Shown here piece after piece: positions 39,913 to 48,910 of a stretch of 64,000 nucleotides of DNA (the stretch's first letter is position 1; each line of letters starts with the position of its first letter). Both the position numbers and the translations under genes were made by a program. The notes below the pieces were generated by a model. It did no database searches, was not told the origin of the DNA, and saw only the letters and a program-made list of their open reading frames with translations. The DNA is from Saccharothrix sp. NRRL B-16314 (GTDB lineage Bacteria > Actinomycetota > Actinomycetes > Mycobacteriales > Pseudonocardiaceae): contig NZ_JNXC01000036.1 of the NCBI RefSeq assembly GCF_000716595.1, positions 1 through 64,000 on the forward strand, written 5' to 3'.

Positions 39913-41523
39913 TCAGCTGGAGCCGGAGATGCGCCAGAAACCGCCGGTCGGCAGGGTGTCCGGTCCGACCGGGCCCTTGTTCCAGAAGTAGTCGTTGAAG
40001 TTGGCGAGCCCGCCGCTGCCGATCGGCCCCATGGTCGCCCACCGGACCTGCGCCGGCTGGGTGTCGATCGAGGCCTGCGCCCACGCGCTGCGGACGTTCA
40101 TCGGCTTGTTCCACCACAGGAACGGCGTCCGCACCAGGTAGTTGGCGAACCTCCCGCCGTGCACGCCGCTGTGGTACGACACGGTGTCGAAGCTGTTGAT
40201 CTGGTGCAGCCCCTTGAACGACTTGCCCCAGCGCTGCGCCCAGCTCAGCCCGCCCGACGAGCTCTTCAGGATCGAGCAGGTGAAGAGGCTCATCCACTCG
40301 ACGTCCCGGTTGCCCCAGCGCGCGTCGTTGTTGGACAGGAACGTGTCGGTGTTGCTGCTGCACCCGGCGAACGAGAAGCCGGTCGGCGAACCGTGCCCCT
40401 GCCAATACGTCATGTCCACGTCATCCGCGTACACGTGGTCGAGGCCGCCGAAGAACGCCGGGTCCTTGAAGTCCCGCTCCCACGCGTTGGCGTTGAGCCA
40501 GCTGAACTGCACCGGCACGCCGGCCGCGGTGAACCGGTTGTTGAACGCGGCCAGGTTGTTCCCCGTCAACGGCAGGCCCGAGCACGACCCGGTGCCCTCG
40601 CTGCCGACGTCGATCCGGTTGGTCCACTGCGGGCTGACGGCGCTCTCCGAACGCGGCGGCTGCACCGGGTCCGGCTCCGGCAGCCGCGTGTCGAAGGTCG
40701 CGCCCACGATGACGGACTGGACGTCGGCGCCGTCGGCGTTGACACCGTCACAGCGGAACCCGGGCTCCAGCTTGTCGACCCGCGCGGACAACGCCGGCGC
40801 CTCGTAGACATAGGACACGCCGGTCGGCTTCACGCTCGACCCGAGCGCCTTCGCGCACCGATCCCGACCCTCGTCCAGGCTGAGCACCGGCACGGTGCCG
40901 ACCTTGACCACGTCACGGGTGCTGTAGCTGAGGCCGGCGACGCCGCCCCGGCCGTCGAACGCGATCCTGATCTTGGCGCCGGGTCCTTCCAGCGGCACGC
41001 CGTCGAGGGTGAAGGCGAACGACACCGCGGTGTCCAGCGGCGCGGAGATCACCGGCTTGTCGTACGCGTCGACGACCTCGAACGTCGTCTGCTTGGCGGT
41101 CGGGGTGGCGTTGGCGGGCAGCAGGCCGATCCCGCGCAGGCTTTCGAGGGCCTTCTTGGTGGCGTCCTCGACGGGGATGGCGGTGAGGCGACGCAGGGCT
41201 TCGACGTCGAGCAGCGTCTGCGTGGTCTCGCTGCCGTCCTCGTCCGGCTTGCCCGCGCCCTTGTCCAGGCCGGGGACGTGCAGGTAGGTGGACTCGTCGG
41301 CGAACGCGACGGAGCCGTCGTCGGCCAGGTGGACGTCCTTGAGGCCGAACGCGCGTTGCAGGGCGGCGGCCTGGTCCGGGTTGAGCCCGGCGGACCGGAC
41401 CCCGTACACCGGCAGCTCCGCCGATGCGGCCGTGGCGGTGGCGGCGGACCCGGTGATCGCCGCGGCACCCAACAGGCCGGTCAGGGCGAGCCAGGTGGTG
41501 GCGCGCCTCGTCGTAGTGGACAT
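39913..41523 (-). CDS. Secreted DUF6345-domain protein
   Basis: 536 residues. Sec signal peptide MSTTTRRATTWLALTGLLGA with probable cleavage near ATA-AS. The N-terminal half (~30-260) is an unassigned mixed domain with repeated Asp/Lys strands; the C-terminal ~280 residues match my recollection of DUF6345 (WERDFKDPAFFGGLDHVYADD, YWQGHGSPTGFSF, WMSLFTCSILK), with Gly-His-Gly and several Cys that might form a gingipain/caspase-like active site. That last idea is speculative. GGAGGG precedes ATG 41523. Exported, function unknown. Confidence 0.75.
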   Translation of the reverse strand: MSTTTRRATTWLALTGLLGAAAITGSAATATAASAELPVYGVRSAGLNPDQAAALQRAFGLKDVHLADDGSVAFADESTYLHVPGLDKGAGKPDEDGSETTQTLLDVEALRRLTAIPVEDATKKALESLRGIGLLPANATPTAKQTTFEVVDAYDKPVISAPLDTAVSFAFTLDGVPLEGPGAKIRIAFDGRGGVAGLSYSTRDVVKVGTVPVLSLDEGRDRCAKALGSSVKPTGVSYVYEAPALSARVDKLEPGFRCDGVNADGADVQSVIVGATFDTRLPEPDPVQPPRSESAVSPQWTNRIDVGSEGTGSCSGLPLTGNNLAAFNNRFTAAGVPVQFSWLNANAWERDFKDPAFFGGLDHVYADDVDMTYWQGHGSPTGFSFAGCSSNTDTFLSNNDARWGNRDVEWMSLFTCSILKSSSGGLSWAQRWGKSFKGLHQINSFDTVSYHSGVHGGRFANYLVRTPFLWWNKPMNVRSAWAQASIDTQPAQVRWATMGPIGSGGLANFNDYFWNKGPVGPDTLPTGGFWRISGSS

Positions 41524-41738
41524 GGGATTCCCTCCTCGTGGTACCGCGGGGCAGGGCCCGTGGTCTGCGAGGAGGATCGGCACCGGGCCGGGTTGATACG
41601 AGGAACCACTCGAACGGCCTCACTTGTGTAACAACGTTGGCGCGCAAGGGATTTACCAGGCGGACAGGTAGGTCGATCGGACTGGGCCGCGGGTCACGCC
41701 GGGCCGGATTGTCGGACCCTGCCGGCAGAATGAAGATC

Positions 41739-41763
41739 AGGGGTCCCCCTGGAGAGGACCCCT
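41739..41763. terminator. Perfect 8-bp hairpin AGGGGTCC/GGACCCCT
   Basis: Arms 41739-41746 and 41756-41763 with a 9-base loop. It lies between rnpB and the DUF6345 gene, both leftward, so it may stop transcription from rnpB or nearby; direction is not certain. Confidence 0.5.
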
Positions 41764-41917
41764 GCGAAGCGTTCGATCGGTGGAGGGTGTGGGCTGTCGG
41801 GCCGGGGGGCGCTGGGGTCTCGGCGAGGAGCGCGGGGCCGAGGAGGTTCCTGCGGGCCAAGCGGCTCGGGGCGGGTTGGGCCGGGCGGGGGCCGGTGGGC
41901 CACGCGTCGGAGGGCGG

Positions 41918-42025
41918 GAGCCGGGGTACGACGGCCGCGACTGACTGGCGGACACCACACACTGGAGACGAGAGCCGGGATACGACGACCCCGAGTGACT
42001 GGCGGACACCGCGCAACGGGGGCGA
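41918..42025. repeat. 54-bp tandem repeat, two copies
   Basis: Units 41918-41971 and 41972-42025 share GAGCCGGG.TACGACG and TGACTGGCGGACACC at the same offsets. It lies in the ~715 bp non-coding stretch between the DUF6345 gene and rnpB. The remaining parts of that stretch are GC-rich with short imperfect repeats (for example around 42145-42180), and I see no credible gene there. Confidence 0.75.
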
Positions 42026-42239
42026 GACCGGGCCGAGGGGAACCGGTGGATCACGCACGGGAAGCCGAGAGCCGAAGGGCGGTGCCTGGAAGGATCGGCG
42101 AACCGGGCAACAGGAGCCGACGGCCAGGTAGCCGGAACCGAAGGCAGGCACCGGCAACTGGAGGCAGGCACCGGCAACCGAAGGCCACGGAGCGGGAGCC
42201 GAGGCCTGGAGGAGCCGGCAGGGACCGGCTGGATCGGGC

Positions 42240-42640
42240 GGATGAGTCGGCATGTAAGCCGGATTCTGTTCCCGGGTGCCTTGCGGCGGTCCCGTTCGGC
42301 GGCCATCCATCTCGGCCTGCCGTTGCCGACAGGCTCTTGCGGCCTACCCGCAGGCATCGGGCGGGCCGCCCTCGATCGCCTGCGCAGGTGCCCGGAGGCA
42401 CCCTCTTGGCCTTGCTCCGGGTGGGGTTTACCTAGCCGCTCCCGTCACCGGGAGCGCTGGTGGTCTCTTACACCACCGTTTCACCCTTACCCCGGCTCGC
42501 GCCGAGGCGGTCTGTTCTCTGTGGCACTGTCCCGAGGGTCGCCCCTGGTTGCCGTTGACAACCACCCTGCCCTGTGGAGTCCGGACTTTCCTCGGCGACG
42601 GATCGGAATCCGTCGACGCGGCCGCCCTGCCGACTCATCC
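42240..42640 (-). ncRNA. rnpB: RNase P RNA, class A
   Basis: The minus-strand RNA begins GGATGAGTCGGCAGGGCGG and ends with a perfect 12-bp P1 partner (42240-42251 with 42629-42640). The universally conserved GAGGAAAGTCCGGACTCC block and ACAGAATCCGGCTTACA near the 3' end are present. It processes tRNA 5' ends. TATCCT (42654-42649) sits 8 nt ahead of the predicted 5' end and is a likely -10 element. Confidence 0.95.
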
Positions 42641-42710
42641 GCCCCACCAGGATACCGGCGTGTTCCCAGGCCGTGGCACCAGGCCGGTCCCCGGAGCGGA
42701 CTGCGCGGAC

Positions 42711-43823
42711 CTATGCCAGGTGCGACGTGTCGTTGACCAGCCGCACGGAGGCGTGCCCGTCGGGGTAGAACTCGACCACCGACAACGACGCCAGGTCCAG
42801 GTGCAGCCGGAACAGCAGGGACGGGCCGACGTCCAAGCCCATCCGCAGCAACGACTTGATCGGCGTGACGTGGCTGACCACGACGACGTTGGCACCGCCG
42901 AACCGGGACACGACGGCGTTGCGCGCCCGCCGCACCCGGTGGTGCACCTGGTCGAAGCTCTCGCCACCCGGCGCGGGCACGGACGGGTCGCCGAGCCACC
43001 GCCGGTGCACGTCGGGGTCGCGTTCGGCGGCTTCGGCGAAGGTCAGGCCCTCCCACGCGCCGAAGTCGGTCTCGATCAGGTCCTCGTCCACCGCGACCTC
43101 GACCCCGGTGGCCGCCGCGACGGCCCGCGCCGTCTCCTGGGCCCGCGCCAACGGGGACGCCACCACCGCGCTCAGGCCTTCGATCTTCGCCAGCCGACGT
43201 GCCGCGGCCTCGGCCTGCCCGCGCCCGATGTCGGTCAACGGCGGGTTGCCGCGCCCGGAGTACCGGCGGGCCACCGACAGCTCGGTCTGCCCGTGCCGCA
43301 GCAGGTACAGCCGCGTCGGCTCACCGACCGCGCCCGTCCACGACGTGGGTGACTGCGTCGCCGCCACGTCCGGCTGCTGGGGCTCCGGCCGCGCCGCTGT
43401 CTGCTTCTCCGGCCGCGCCACGCCCGCCTGCTCGTCCATCGCCTGGTTCGCCAGCCGGTCCGCGCGCTGGTTGCGCTCGCGCGGGATCCACTCGTAGCCC
43501 ACCCGGTCGAACGCCCGCGCCAGCTCACGGGCCTGCGCGACCAGCGGCTGCATGGACGGGTGCTTCACCTTCCACCGGCCGGACATCTGCTCGACCACGA
43601 GCTTGGAGTCCATCCGCACGTCGACCTCGGACGCGCCGACCTCCGCCGCCGCCCGCAGGCCCGCGAGGAGCCCTTGGTACTCGGCGACGTTGTTGGTCGC
43701 GACCCCGATGCCCTCGGACCGCTCGGCCACGACCGCGCCGGACTCGTCCAGCACCACGGCCCCGTACCCGGCGGGCCCGGGGTTGCCGCGCGAGCCGCCG
43801 TCGGCCTCGACGACGACCCTCAC
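42711..43823 (-). CDS. Bifunctional RNase HI / histidine (acid) phosphatase
   Basis: 370 residues, GTG start overlapping the upstream stop (GTGA). Residues 1-135 are RNase HI with the metal-binding acids visible (VEADGGSRGNPG, NVAEYQGLL, VRMDSKLVV). After a ~50-residue linker, residues ~170-365 are a histidine phosphatase (LLRHGQTELSV, DFGAWEG) related to alpha-ribazole phosphatase CobC. The architecture equals Rv2228c, for which both RNase H and phosphatase activity are known. It removes RNA from RNA/DNA hybrids and may take part in cobalamin synthesis. Confidence 0.95.
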   Translation of the reverse strand: MRVVVEADGGSRGNPGPAGYGAVVLDESGAVVAERSEGIGVATNNVAEYQGLLAGLRAAAEVGASEVDVRMDSKLVVEQMSGRWKVKHPSMQPLVAQARELARAFDRVGYEWIPRERNQRADRLANQAMDEQAGVARPEKQTAARPEPQQPDVAATQSPTSWTGAVGEPTRLYLLRHGQTELSVARRYSGRGNPPLTDIGRGQAEAAARRLAKIEGLSAVVASPLARAQETARAVAAATGVEVAVDEDLIETDFGAWEGLTFAEAAERDPDVHRRWLGDPSVPAPGGESFDQVHHRVRRARNAVVSRFGGANVVVVSHVTPIKSLLRMGLDVGPSLLFRLHLDLASLSVVEFYPDGHASVRLVNDTSHLA

Positions 43824-44557
43824 AGACCCGATTCCCCGGTCCGCACCATGATCGCGCCGCACTCCTCGCACTGGATGACCTCGTCCGGCGCTGCTTCCTT
43901 GATCTGGGCGAACGCGTTGCGGTCGAGTTCGATGCGGCACGCGCCGCAGCGGCGTGACTGGAGCAGCGCCGCGCCGATGCCCTTGTGCGTGCGCACCCGG
44001 TCGTACAGCGCGAGCAGCGGCGCGGTGAACTGGCCGACCATGAGCTTGCGGTCGGCGGCGCGCTTGGTCTCGGTCGACTCCAGGTCGGCCAACGCGCTGT
44101 CCCGGCGGCGCGCGGCGTCGGACATCGCCTCCTGGGCCTTGTCCAGGGCGACCCGGGCGTGCTGGCCGTCCGCTTCGACGGCTTCGCGGCGTTCCATGAG
44201 CTCCAGCAGGTCGTCCTCCAGCGCGCCGCGGCGGCGGCCGAGGGTGGCCAGCTCGTGCTCCAGGTCGGTCAGCTGCTTGGCGCCGACGGTGCCCTCGCGG
44301 AGCAGCTTGCGGTCGCGCTCCTCGCGGGCGCGGACCTGGTCGATCTCGGTCTCCTGCCGCTTGACCTCGCGGTTCAGGTCGCCGAGCGTGGTCTCGATCG
44401 TGGTCAGCGCGTCCTGCTTGGCGCGGAACTGCTTCTCCGCCTCGGCGATCTCCGCGATCTCGGGCAGCGTGCGGCGTCGATGGAGGACGCGCGACAGTTC
44501 GGCGTCGACCTGCGCGAGGTCGAGCAGCCTGCGCTGCACGGCGGGATCGGCTTTCAC
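43820..44557 (-). CDS. Zinc-ribbon coiled-coil protein (Rv2229c-like)
   Basis: 245 residues. Residues ~10-190 are a long coiled-coil hairpin rich in Glu/Arg/Leu; the C-terminal zinc ribbon has CGAC...CEECG. GTG 44557 overlaps the Nif3 stop (GTGA) and has AGGAGGATC upstream. The family (CdsZ/HP0958-like) is proposed to bind nucleic acid or act in ribosome/secretion-related roles; function in actinobacteria is not settled. Coupled on both sides, so it is part of the same operon. Confidence 0.92.
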   Translation of the reverse strand: MKADPAVQRRLLDLAQVDAELSRVLHRRRTLPEIAEIAEAEKQFRAKQDALTTIETTLGDLNREVKRQETEIDQVRAREERDRKLLREGTVGAKQLTDLEHELATLGRRRGALEDDLLELMERREAVEADGQHARVALDKAQEAMSDAARRRDSALADLESTETKRAADRKLMVGQFTAPLLALYDRVRTHKGIGAALLQSRRCGACRIELDRNAFAQIKEAAPDEVIQCEECGAIMVRTGESGL

Positions 44558-45429
44558 TGGGATGATCCTCCTGTTCGGCTCGTCACGCCGACGGTCCACG
44601 GGTCGGTCCGGCGGGTCGAGACGAGGACTTCGACCGTACCGCCGAGCGCGGCGCGCACGACGTCTGCAGCCTGTCCGCACCACGGCCACTCACTGGCCCA
44701 GTGCGCGACGTCGACCAGTGCCGGGCCGCCCGCGGCCAGGTGCTCGCCCGCCGGGTGGTGGCGCAGGTCGGCGGTGACGTAGGCGTCGACGCCGGCGCGG
44801 GACGCGGCGGCCAGGTAGCTGTCGCCCGCGCCGCCGCACACCGCCACCCGCCGGACGGGTCGATCGGGGTCGCCCGCCGAGCGCACGCCCCACGCCGTCG
44901 CGGGCAGGGCGTCGGCGACGCGGCGGGTGAACCGGTGCAGCGGTTCGGGCCGGTCCAGCTCGCCGATCCGGCCGATGCCGGTGCGTGAGTCAGTGCGTGA
45001 GTCGGTGTCGGTGCGTGAGTCGGTGTGTGAGTCGGTGTCGGGGTGGGGCACGAGCGGGCCGGTGACGCGCAGGCCGATGGCCTGGGCCAGGGCGTCCGAG
45101 ACGCCGGGGTTGGCCGTGTCGGCGTTGGTGTGCGCGGTGTAGAGGGCGACGCCGGACCGGATGAGCCGGTGGACCAGCCCGCCCTTCGGGTCGTCGGCGG
45201 GCACGCCGGTGACGCCGCGCAGCATCAGCGGGTGGTGCGCCACCAGGAGTTGCGCGCCCACCTCCAGCGCCTCGTCCACTGTGGACTCGACCGGGTCGAC
45301 GCAGAACAGCACCCTGGACACCGGTTCGGCGCGGTCGCCGCAGACCAGGCCCACGGCGTCCCAGGACTCGGCGGTCGCGGGCGGGTAGGCGGCCTCCAGG
45401 GCTGCCAGCACGTCGCCGAGCGTCGTCAC
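44554..45429 (-). CDS. Nif3-like dinuclear metal center protein
   Basis: 291 residues. Metal-binding motifs of the Nif3 family are present: AHHPLMLRG, HTNADTANPG, and VDVAHWASEW near the end. An inserted stretch around residues 131-150 reads as repeats of Asp-Thr-Asp-Ser-Arg. Start GTG 45429 overlaps the CobC-like stop (GTGA). Often called GTP cyclohydrolase I type 2 in databases, but the real activity is unknown. Confidence 0.93.
   Translation of the reverse strand: MTTLGDVLAALEAAYPPATAESWDAVGLVCGDRAEPVSRVLFCVDPVESTVDEALEVGAQLLVAHHPLMLRGVTGVPADDPKGGLVHRLIRSGVALYTAHTNADTANPGVSDALAQAIGLRVTGPLVPHPDTDSHTDSRTDTDSRTDSRTGIGRIGELDRPEPLHRFTRRVADALPATAWGVRSAGDPDRPVRRVAVCGGAGDSYLAAASRAGVDAYVTADLRHHPAGEHLAAGGPALVDVAHWASEWPWCGQAADVVRAALGGTVEVLVSTRRTDPWTVGVTSRTGGSSQ
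44981..45040 (-). repeat. Short tandem repeat inside the Nif3 gene
   Basis: GTGCGTGAGTCGGTGTCG-like 6/12/18-bp units repeat five or more times in frame, encoding a hydrophilic TDSRTDTDSRTDSRT run. The length is a multiple of three, so the reading frame is kept. Confidence 0.85.
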
Positions 45430-46469
45430 CGCTCCTCCAGCACCACTCGCAGGGCGTCCACAAGGGACGCGAACTCCCCGGGCGCGCGGACCGCGACCCG
45501 CAGGTGGTCGGGGGTCAGGCCGGGGAACGTGTCACCGCGCCGCACCGCGATCCCCTTGTCCCGCAACGCTTGCCGCACCCGTTCACCCTCGGGCACGCGC
45601 AGCAGCACGAACGGCGCGTCGGGCGGCACGACCACGAGGTCACCGAGCTGGGACACGGCGTGCGCGGTGTGCTCACGCGCCTCACGCGCCAACGCCTCTG
45701 CCTCGGCCACGGCGTCCGGCTCGCAGCACGCGACGACGGCCTCCAGCACCAGGCTGCCCACCGGCCACTGGGGACGCGGCAGGGCGAGCCGGGCCAGCAG
45801 CTCCGGCGCGCCGAGCAGGTAGCCCGCGCGCAGACCCGCGAGCCCCCACGTCTTGGTCAGGCTCCGCAGCACCAGCAGACCCGGCACGTCGGCGCGGCCG
45901 GCGAGCGACTCCGGCTCACCGGGGATCGTGTCGGCGAACGCCTCGTCCACCACCAGCACCCGACCGGGCCTGCTCAGCGAGGCCACGACCGCCGCCGGGT
46001 GCAGCACGGACGTCGGGTTGGTCGGGTTGCCGAGCACGACCAGGTCGGCTTCCTCCGGCACCAGTTCGGGCCGCAGCGCGTAGTCGTCCTCGGGCCACAG
46101 CTGCACCCGGTGCACGGGCACGCCCGCGTCCCGCAACGCCACCTCGGGCTCGGTGAACGACGGGTGCACCACCGCGGCCAGGCACGGGTGCAGGTTCGGC
46201 AGCAGCGCGAACCCCTCCGCGGCACCGTTGAGCACCAGGACCTCGTCGGCGGCACGGCCGTGCCTCGCCGCGACGGCTTGACGGGCGCGTTCTTCGGCGG
46301 CGGCAGACGGGTAGGAGCCGAGGTCGTCCAGCGCGGCGACCAGCCGGTCGCGCAGCCACGCGGGCGGCGCGGGCAGCCGCACGTTCACCGCGAAGTCCGC
46401 GAGTCCGGGCGCGGCGTCGACGTCCCCGTGGTGGCGCAGGAGCGCCCGGCCGGAATCCTGGCTGGTCAT
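45426..46469 (-). CDS. cobC: PLP-dependent aminotransferase, Rv2231c/CobC type
   Basis: 347 residues, fold-type I. The PLP-lysine lies in RSLTKTWGLAGLRAGY and the substrate Asn in LGNPTNPTSVLHP; the fold and neighbours fit threonine-phosphate decarboxylase-like (CobC/CobD) or histidinol-phosphate aminotransferase-like enzymes. In M. tuberculosis the orthologue Rv2231c has the same neighbours. TAGACT ends 7 nt before the ATG, so the message may be leaderless. It heads a four-gene coupled operon (aminotransferase, Nif3, zinc ribbon, RNase HI/phosphatase). Confidence 0.9.
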   Translation of the reverse strand: MTSQDSGRALLRHHGDVDAAPGLADFAVNVRLPAPPAWLRDRLVAALDDLGSYPSAAAEERARQAVAARHGRAADEVLVLNGAAEGFALLPNLHPCLAAVVHPSFTEPEVALRDAGVPVHRVQLWPEDDYALRPELVPEEADLVVLGNPTNPTSVLHPAAVVASLSRPGRVLVVDEAFADTIPGEPESLAGRADVPGLLVLRSLTKTWGLAGLRAGYLLGAPELLARLALPRPQWPVGSLVLEAVVACCEPDAVAEAEALAREAREHTAHAVSQLGDLVVVPPDAPFVLLRVPEGERVRQALRDKGIAVRRGDTFPGLTPDHLRVAVRAPGEFASLVDALRVVLEER

Positions 46470-46479
46470 CGCCGCGAGT

Positions 46480-47472
46480 CTAGGCGATCTGGGACGCCGC
46501 CCAGTCCAGGTAGGCCCCGGGCAGCTCGCGCAGCACGCCGAGCGCCTCCGACTCGGGCAGGTCCGGCAGTCCGCGCACCGCCTGCGCGGCCAGCGACGTG
46601 CAGTGGGCGAGGGTGTCCGCGACCAGGCTGGTGTCGCGCAGCTCCATCAGCAGGTGGTCGAGCTCCGCGTCCGTCAGGTCGCGGCCCCGCTTCTCGAGCA
46701 GCGCTCGCTGGTCCGAGGTCATCGCCCTGAGCAGCGGGAACGTGTAGACGCCCTGGCGGATGTCGTTGCCGACCGGCTTGCCCAGCCGTTCCGCAGTGGA
46801 CGCCAGGTCCAGCAGGTCGTCGAGGATCTGGAACATCAGGCCGAACAGCGCGCCGTACTGGGACAGCGCGGCGGCGGTGGCGTCGTCGGCGTCGGCGCAG
46901 TGCGCGGCCAGCACGCAGCCCACCTCGAACAGGGCGCCGGTCTTCAGCTCGATGGACCGCAGGGCGTTGTCCGGGGTGCGGTGCGCGTTGTAGAGGTCGA
47001 GCACCTCCAGCACCTGGCCCTCGACCAGCTGGGTGACCGACTGCGCCATCACGCTCGCGGCGTACGGGGAGATCTGGTCGAGCGCGGCCTGGCTGGCGCG
47101 GGCGAGCATGAAGTCGCCGACGAGGACGGCGGGGCCGACGCCCCAGTCCGCGTTGACGGTGCGCACGCCGCGGCGTTCCTCGGCGTTGTCCATCAGGTCG
47201 TCGTGCACCAGTGAGCCCGCGTGCAGCAGCTCGACGCAGGCCGCGGAGGTGATGCCCTTGTCGGTGATCATGCCCGACGCGGCCAGCTCGCCGGCCAGGA
47301 TCAGCACCGAGCGGAGTCGCTTGCCGCCCGCCGCGGTGATGCGGCCGGTGTAGGTGTTGACGATCGGTAATGACGACGACGTCGCCAGGGCCCGGATCTC
47401 GTCCTCGACCTTCGGCAGCGCCCGGGCGAGCGCCGGCATGGTCGGCATGGTCGACGGCTTCACGGTGGACAC
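46480..47472 (-). CDS. Polyprenyl diphosphate synthase
   Basis: 330 residues. Both aspartate-rich motifs are intact: DDLMD (LVHDDLMDNAEERRG) and DDLLD (FQILDDLLD), with the GGKRLRS substrate-binding stretch at the start and GDFMLARA. It makes a long-chain trans-polyprenyl diphosphate, probably for menaquinone (heptaprenyl to nonaprenyl length cannot be set by eye). Start GTG 47472 has GACGAT 6 nt upstream. The gene sits upstream of the CobC-like gene by 10 bp but has its own promoter. Confidence 0.93.
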   Translation of the reverse strand: MSTVKPSTMPTMPALARALPKVEDEIRALATSSSLPIVNTYTGRITAAGGKRLRSVLILAGELAASGMITDKGITSAACVELLHAGSLVHDDLMDNAEERRGVRTVNADWGVGPAVLVGDFMLARASQAALDQISPYAASVMAQSVTQLVEGQVLEVLDLYNAHRTPDNALRSIELKTGALFEVGCVLAAHCADADDATAAALSQYGALFGLMFQILDDLLDLASTAERLGKPVGNDIRQGVYTFPLLRAMTSDQRALLEKRGRDLTDAELDHLLMELRDTSLVADTLAHCTSLAAQAVRGLPDLPESEALGVLRELPGAYLDWAASQIA

Positions 47473-47606
47473 GGGTTGATCGTCTCGCGTCGCACCTGAG
47501 AGCGCACTGAGATTGTCGAAACCCGAAGCCGCGCGCGGCGGACCGGCCGGGTGCCGCCGAAACGGCTCACAACCCCGTGACCTGCGAGTTCCGAGTCAGG
47601 GGCCGT

Positions 47607-47849
47607 TCAGACCATCGAGCTGGCCATGGCGAAGAACACCATGGCGAGGCTCATGACCAGGTGCGTGAGCGAGGGCACCTCGCACCTGTTCCACCGGCAC
47701 AGCGACGGCTCGTTCACCGGTCCCCGACCTTCCTCGGCCGCCCGGACACCCCGGTGCGCCCCGGCGCCACCCGCTCCGAATAGGACGGACGAACCCGGCG
47801 CACGACACATGTGCGAGTCATTCACTTTCCTTCCCGACGCATTCCCCAC
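47607..47849 (-). pseudogene. Possible gene remnant in the 407-bp gap 47473-47879
   Basis: An open frame of 80 codons ends in HLVMSLAMVFFAMASSM, a His/Met-rich membrane-helix start that recalls the beginning of DUF5134-type proteins, but then it stops. The upstream part has no recognisable sequence. It may be a truncated relic, a very small membrane protein, or nothing. The rest of the gap holds nothing I can name. Confidence 0.25.
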
Positions 47850-47879
47850 ACATTGGCGTCGGAATTACGGGCTCGTTCG

Positions 47880-48347
47880 TTACCCGTTCTCGCGCTTTCG
47901 CAGGCTCTCCTCCGCCGCGGACAGCAGCCGGGCCCGGTCCTGCCTGGCCAGCAGTCTCCGATCCCGCTCACGAACCCAGGTCAGCACGTCGTCGGGCCCC
48001 AGCCCGGCCGCCTCGCGATAGAACTCGTCCCGGTACCACCACCACGTTCGAATGCCGTGCCGGGCAATGCGCACAGGCTGTTCCCGACGCAACACGTCGA
48101 GTGACCGGAAATCGGTGACGAGGACCGGCGGGCAGCCCGTGCCGACGAAGAAATGCCTTTTCCGGAACAGCAAACCGCGGTGGGTGAAGAATCCGGCGTC
48201 CGGGTCGCGGGCAGGTCCGCCGGGCGACGTCACGGGGCGTGGTCTGGCGAACGCGGGCGTCTCGGGCCAGGACCGGCGGCGCACCGCGACCACCACGGCG
48301 ACCGTGGCCGCGAGCAGCACGACGACACCGACCAGCACCCCCGACAT
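47880..48347 (-). CDS. Membrane-anchored hypothetical protein
   Basis: 155 residues. One N-terminal membrane helix (MSGVLVGVVVLLAATVAVVVAV) followed by a basic cytoplasmic domain with conserved-looking FRKRHFFVGTGCPPVL, TWWWYRDEFYREAAGLGPDDV and an Arg-rich end. ATG 48347 is chosen since the upstream frame runs into the divergent ptpA promoter. Function unknown. Confidence 0.6.
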   Translation of the reverse strand: MSGVLVGVVVLLAATVAVVVAVRRRSWPETPAFARPRPVTSPGGPARDPDAGFFTHRGLLFRKRHFFVGTGCPPVLVTDFRSLDVLRREQPVRIARHGIRTWWWYRDEFYREAAGLGPDDVLTWVRERDRRLLARQDRARLLSAAEESLRKRENG

Positions 48348-48420
48348 GCGGACCCCCCACGAACGCCGGCCGATTCGAGTGGCGAGGACCCGGGCCGCAC
48401 ACCTGGCAGACTCACCTGCC

Positions 48421-48882
48421 GTGACGCTGACCGTCTCGTTCATCTGCACCGGCAACATCTGCCGTTCCCCCGTAGCCGCGATCATATTCCGCGAGCACCT
48501 GCGCCGGGCCGGGTTGGGTGATCTTGTGGAGGTGACCAGCGCGGGCACCGGGGGCTGGCACGTGGGCGACCCGGCCGACCCCCGGGCGGCGAAGTCGCTG
48601 GCCGACAACGGCTACCCGACCGACCACGCCGCGGCACAGGTCGGTGAGGACCACCTCGACGCGGACCTGCTGGTGGCGCTGGACTCCGGGCACGCGCGGG
48701 CGTTGCGGCGGATGGTCCCCGAACCGGAGCGGGTGCGGCTGCTGCGCTCGTTCGACCCGGACGCGGACGGCGTGGACGTGCCCGATCCCTATTACGGCGA
48801 CAAGGCCGGGTTCGACGCGGTGGTGGGGATGGTCGAGGCCTCCGTGCCGGGGCTGCTGGCGTGGGTGCGCGAACGGCTGTGA
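48421..48882 (+). CDS. ptpA: Low-molecular-weight protein tyrosine phosphatase
   Basis: 153 residues. P-loop CTGNICRS (catalytic Cys and Arg) near residue 10, general acid Asp in PDPYYGD, and TSAGTGGWHVGDPADPRA as in mycobacterial PtpA, with which it shares place (between CobC-like and SURF1 genes). It removes phosphate from tyrosine in cytoplasmic or secreted targets. CAGACT lies 8 nt before the GTG, so a leaderless message is possible. Confidence 0.95.
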   Translation: MTLTVSFICTGNICRSPVAAIIFREHLRRAGLGDLVEVTSAGTGGWHVGDPADPRAAKSLADNGYPTDHAAAQVGEDHLDADLLVALDSGHARALRRMVPEPERVRLLRSFDPDADGVDVPDPYYGDKAGFDAVVGMVEASVPGLLAWVRERL

Positions 48883-48910
48883 CCAGCGGTCCGGGCCACC
48901 GGGGACGACG

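Noticed and set aside
41538..42131. Open frame of ~197 codons in the gap before rnpB
   Set aside because: Arg/Gly/Thr-rich, no ribosome site, includes the 54-bp repeats and a hairpin, and the opposite strand is equally open; it looks like a by-product of high G+C.
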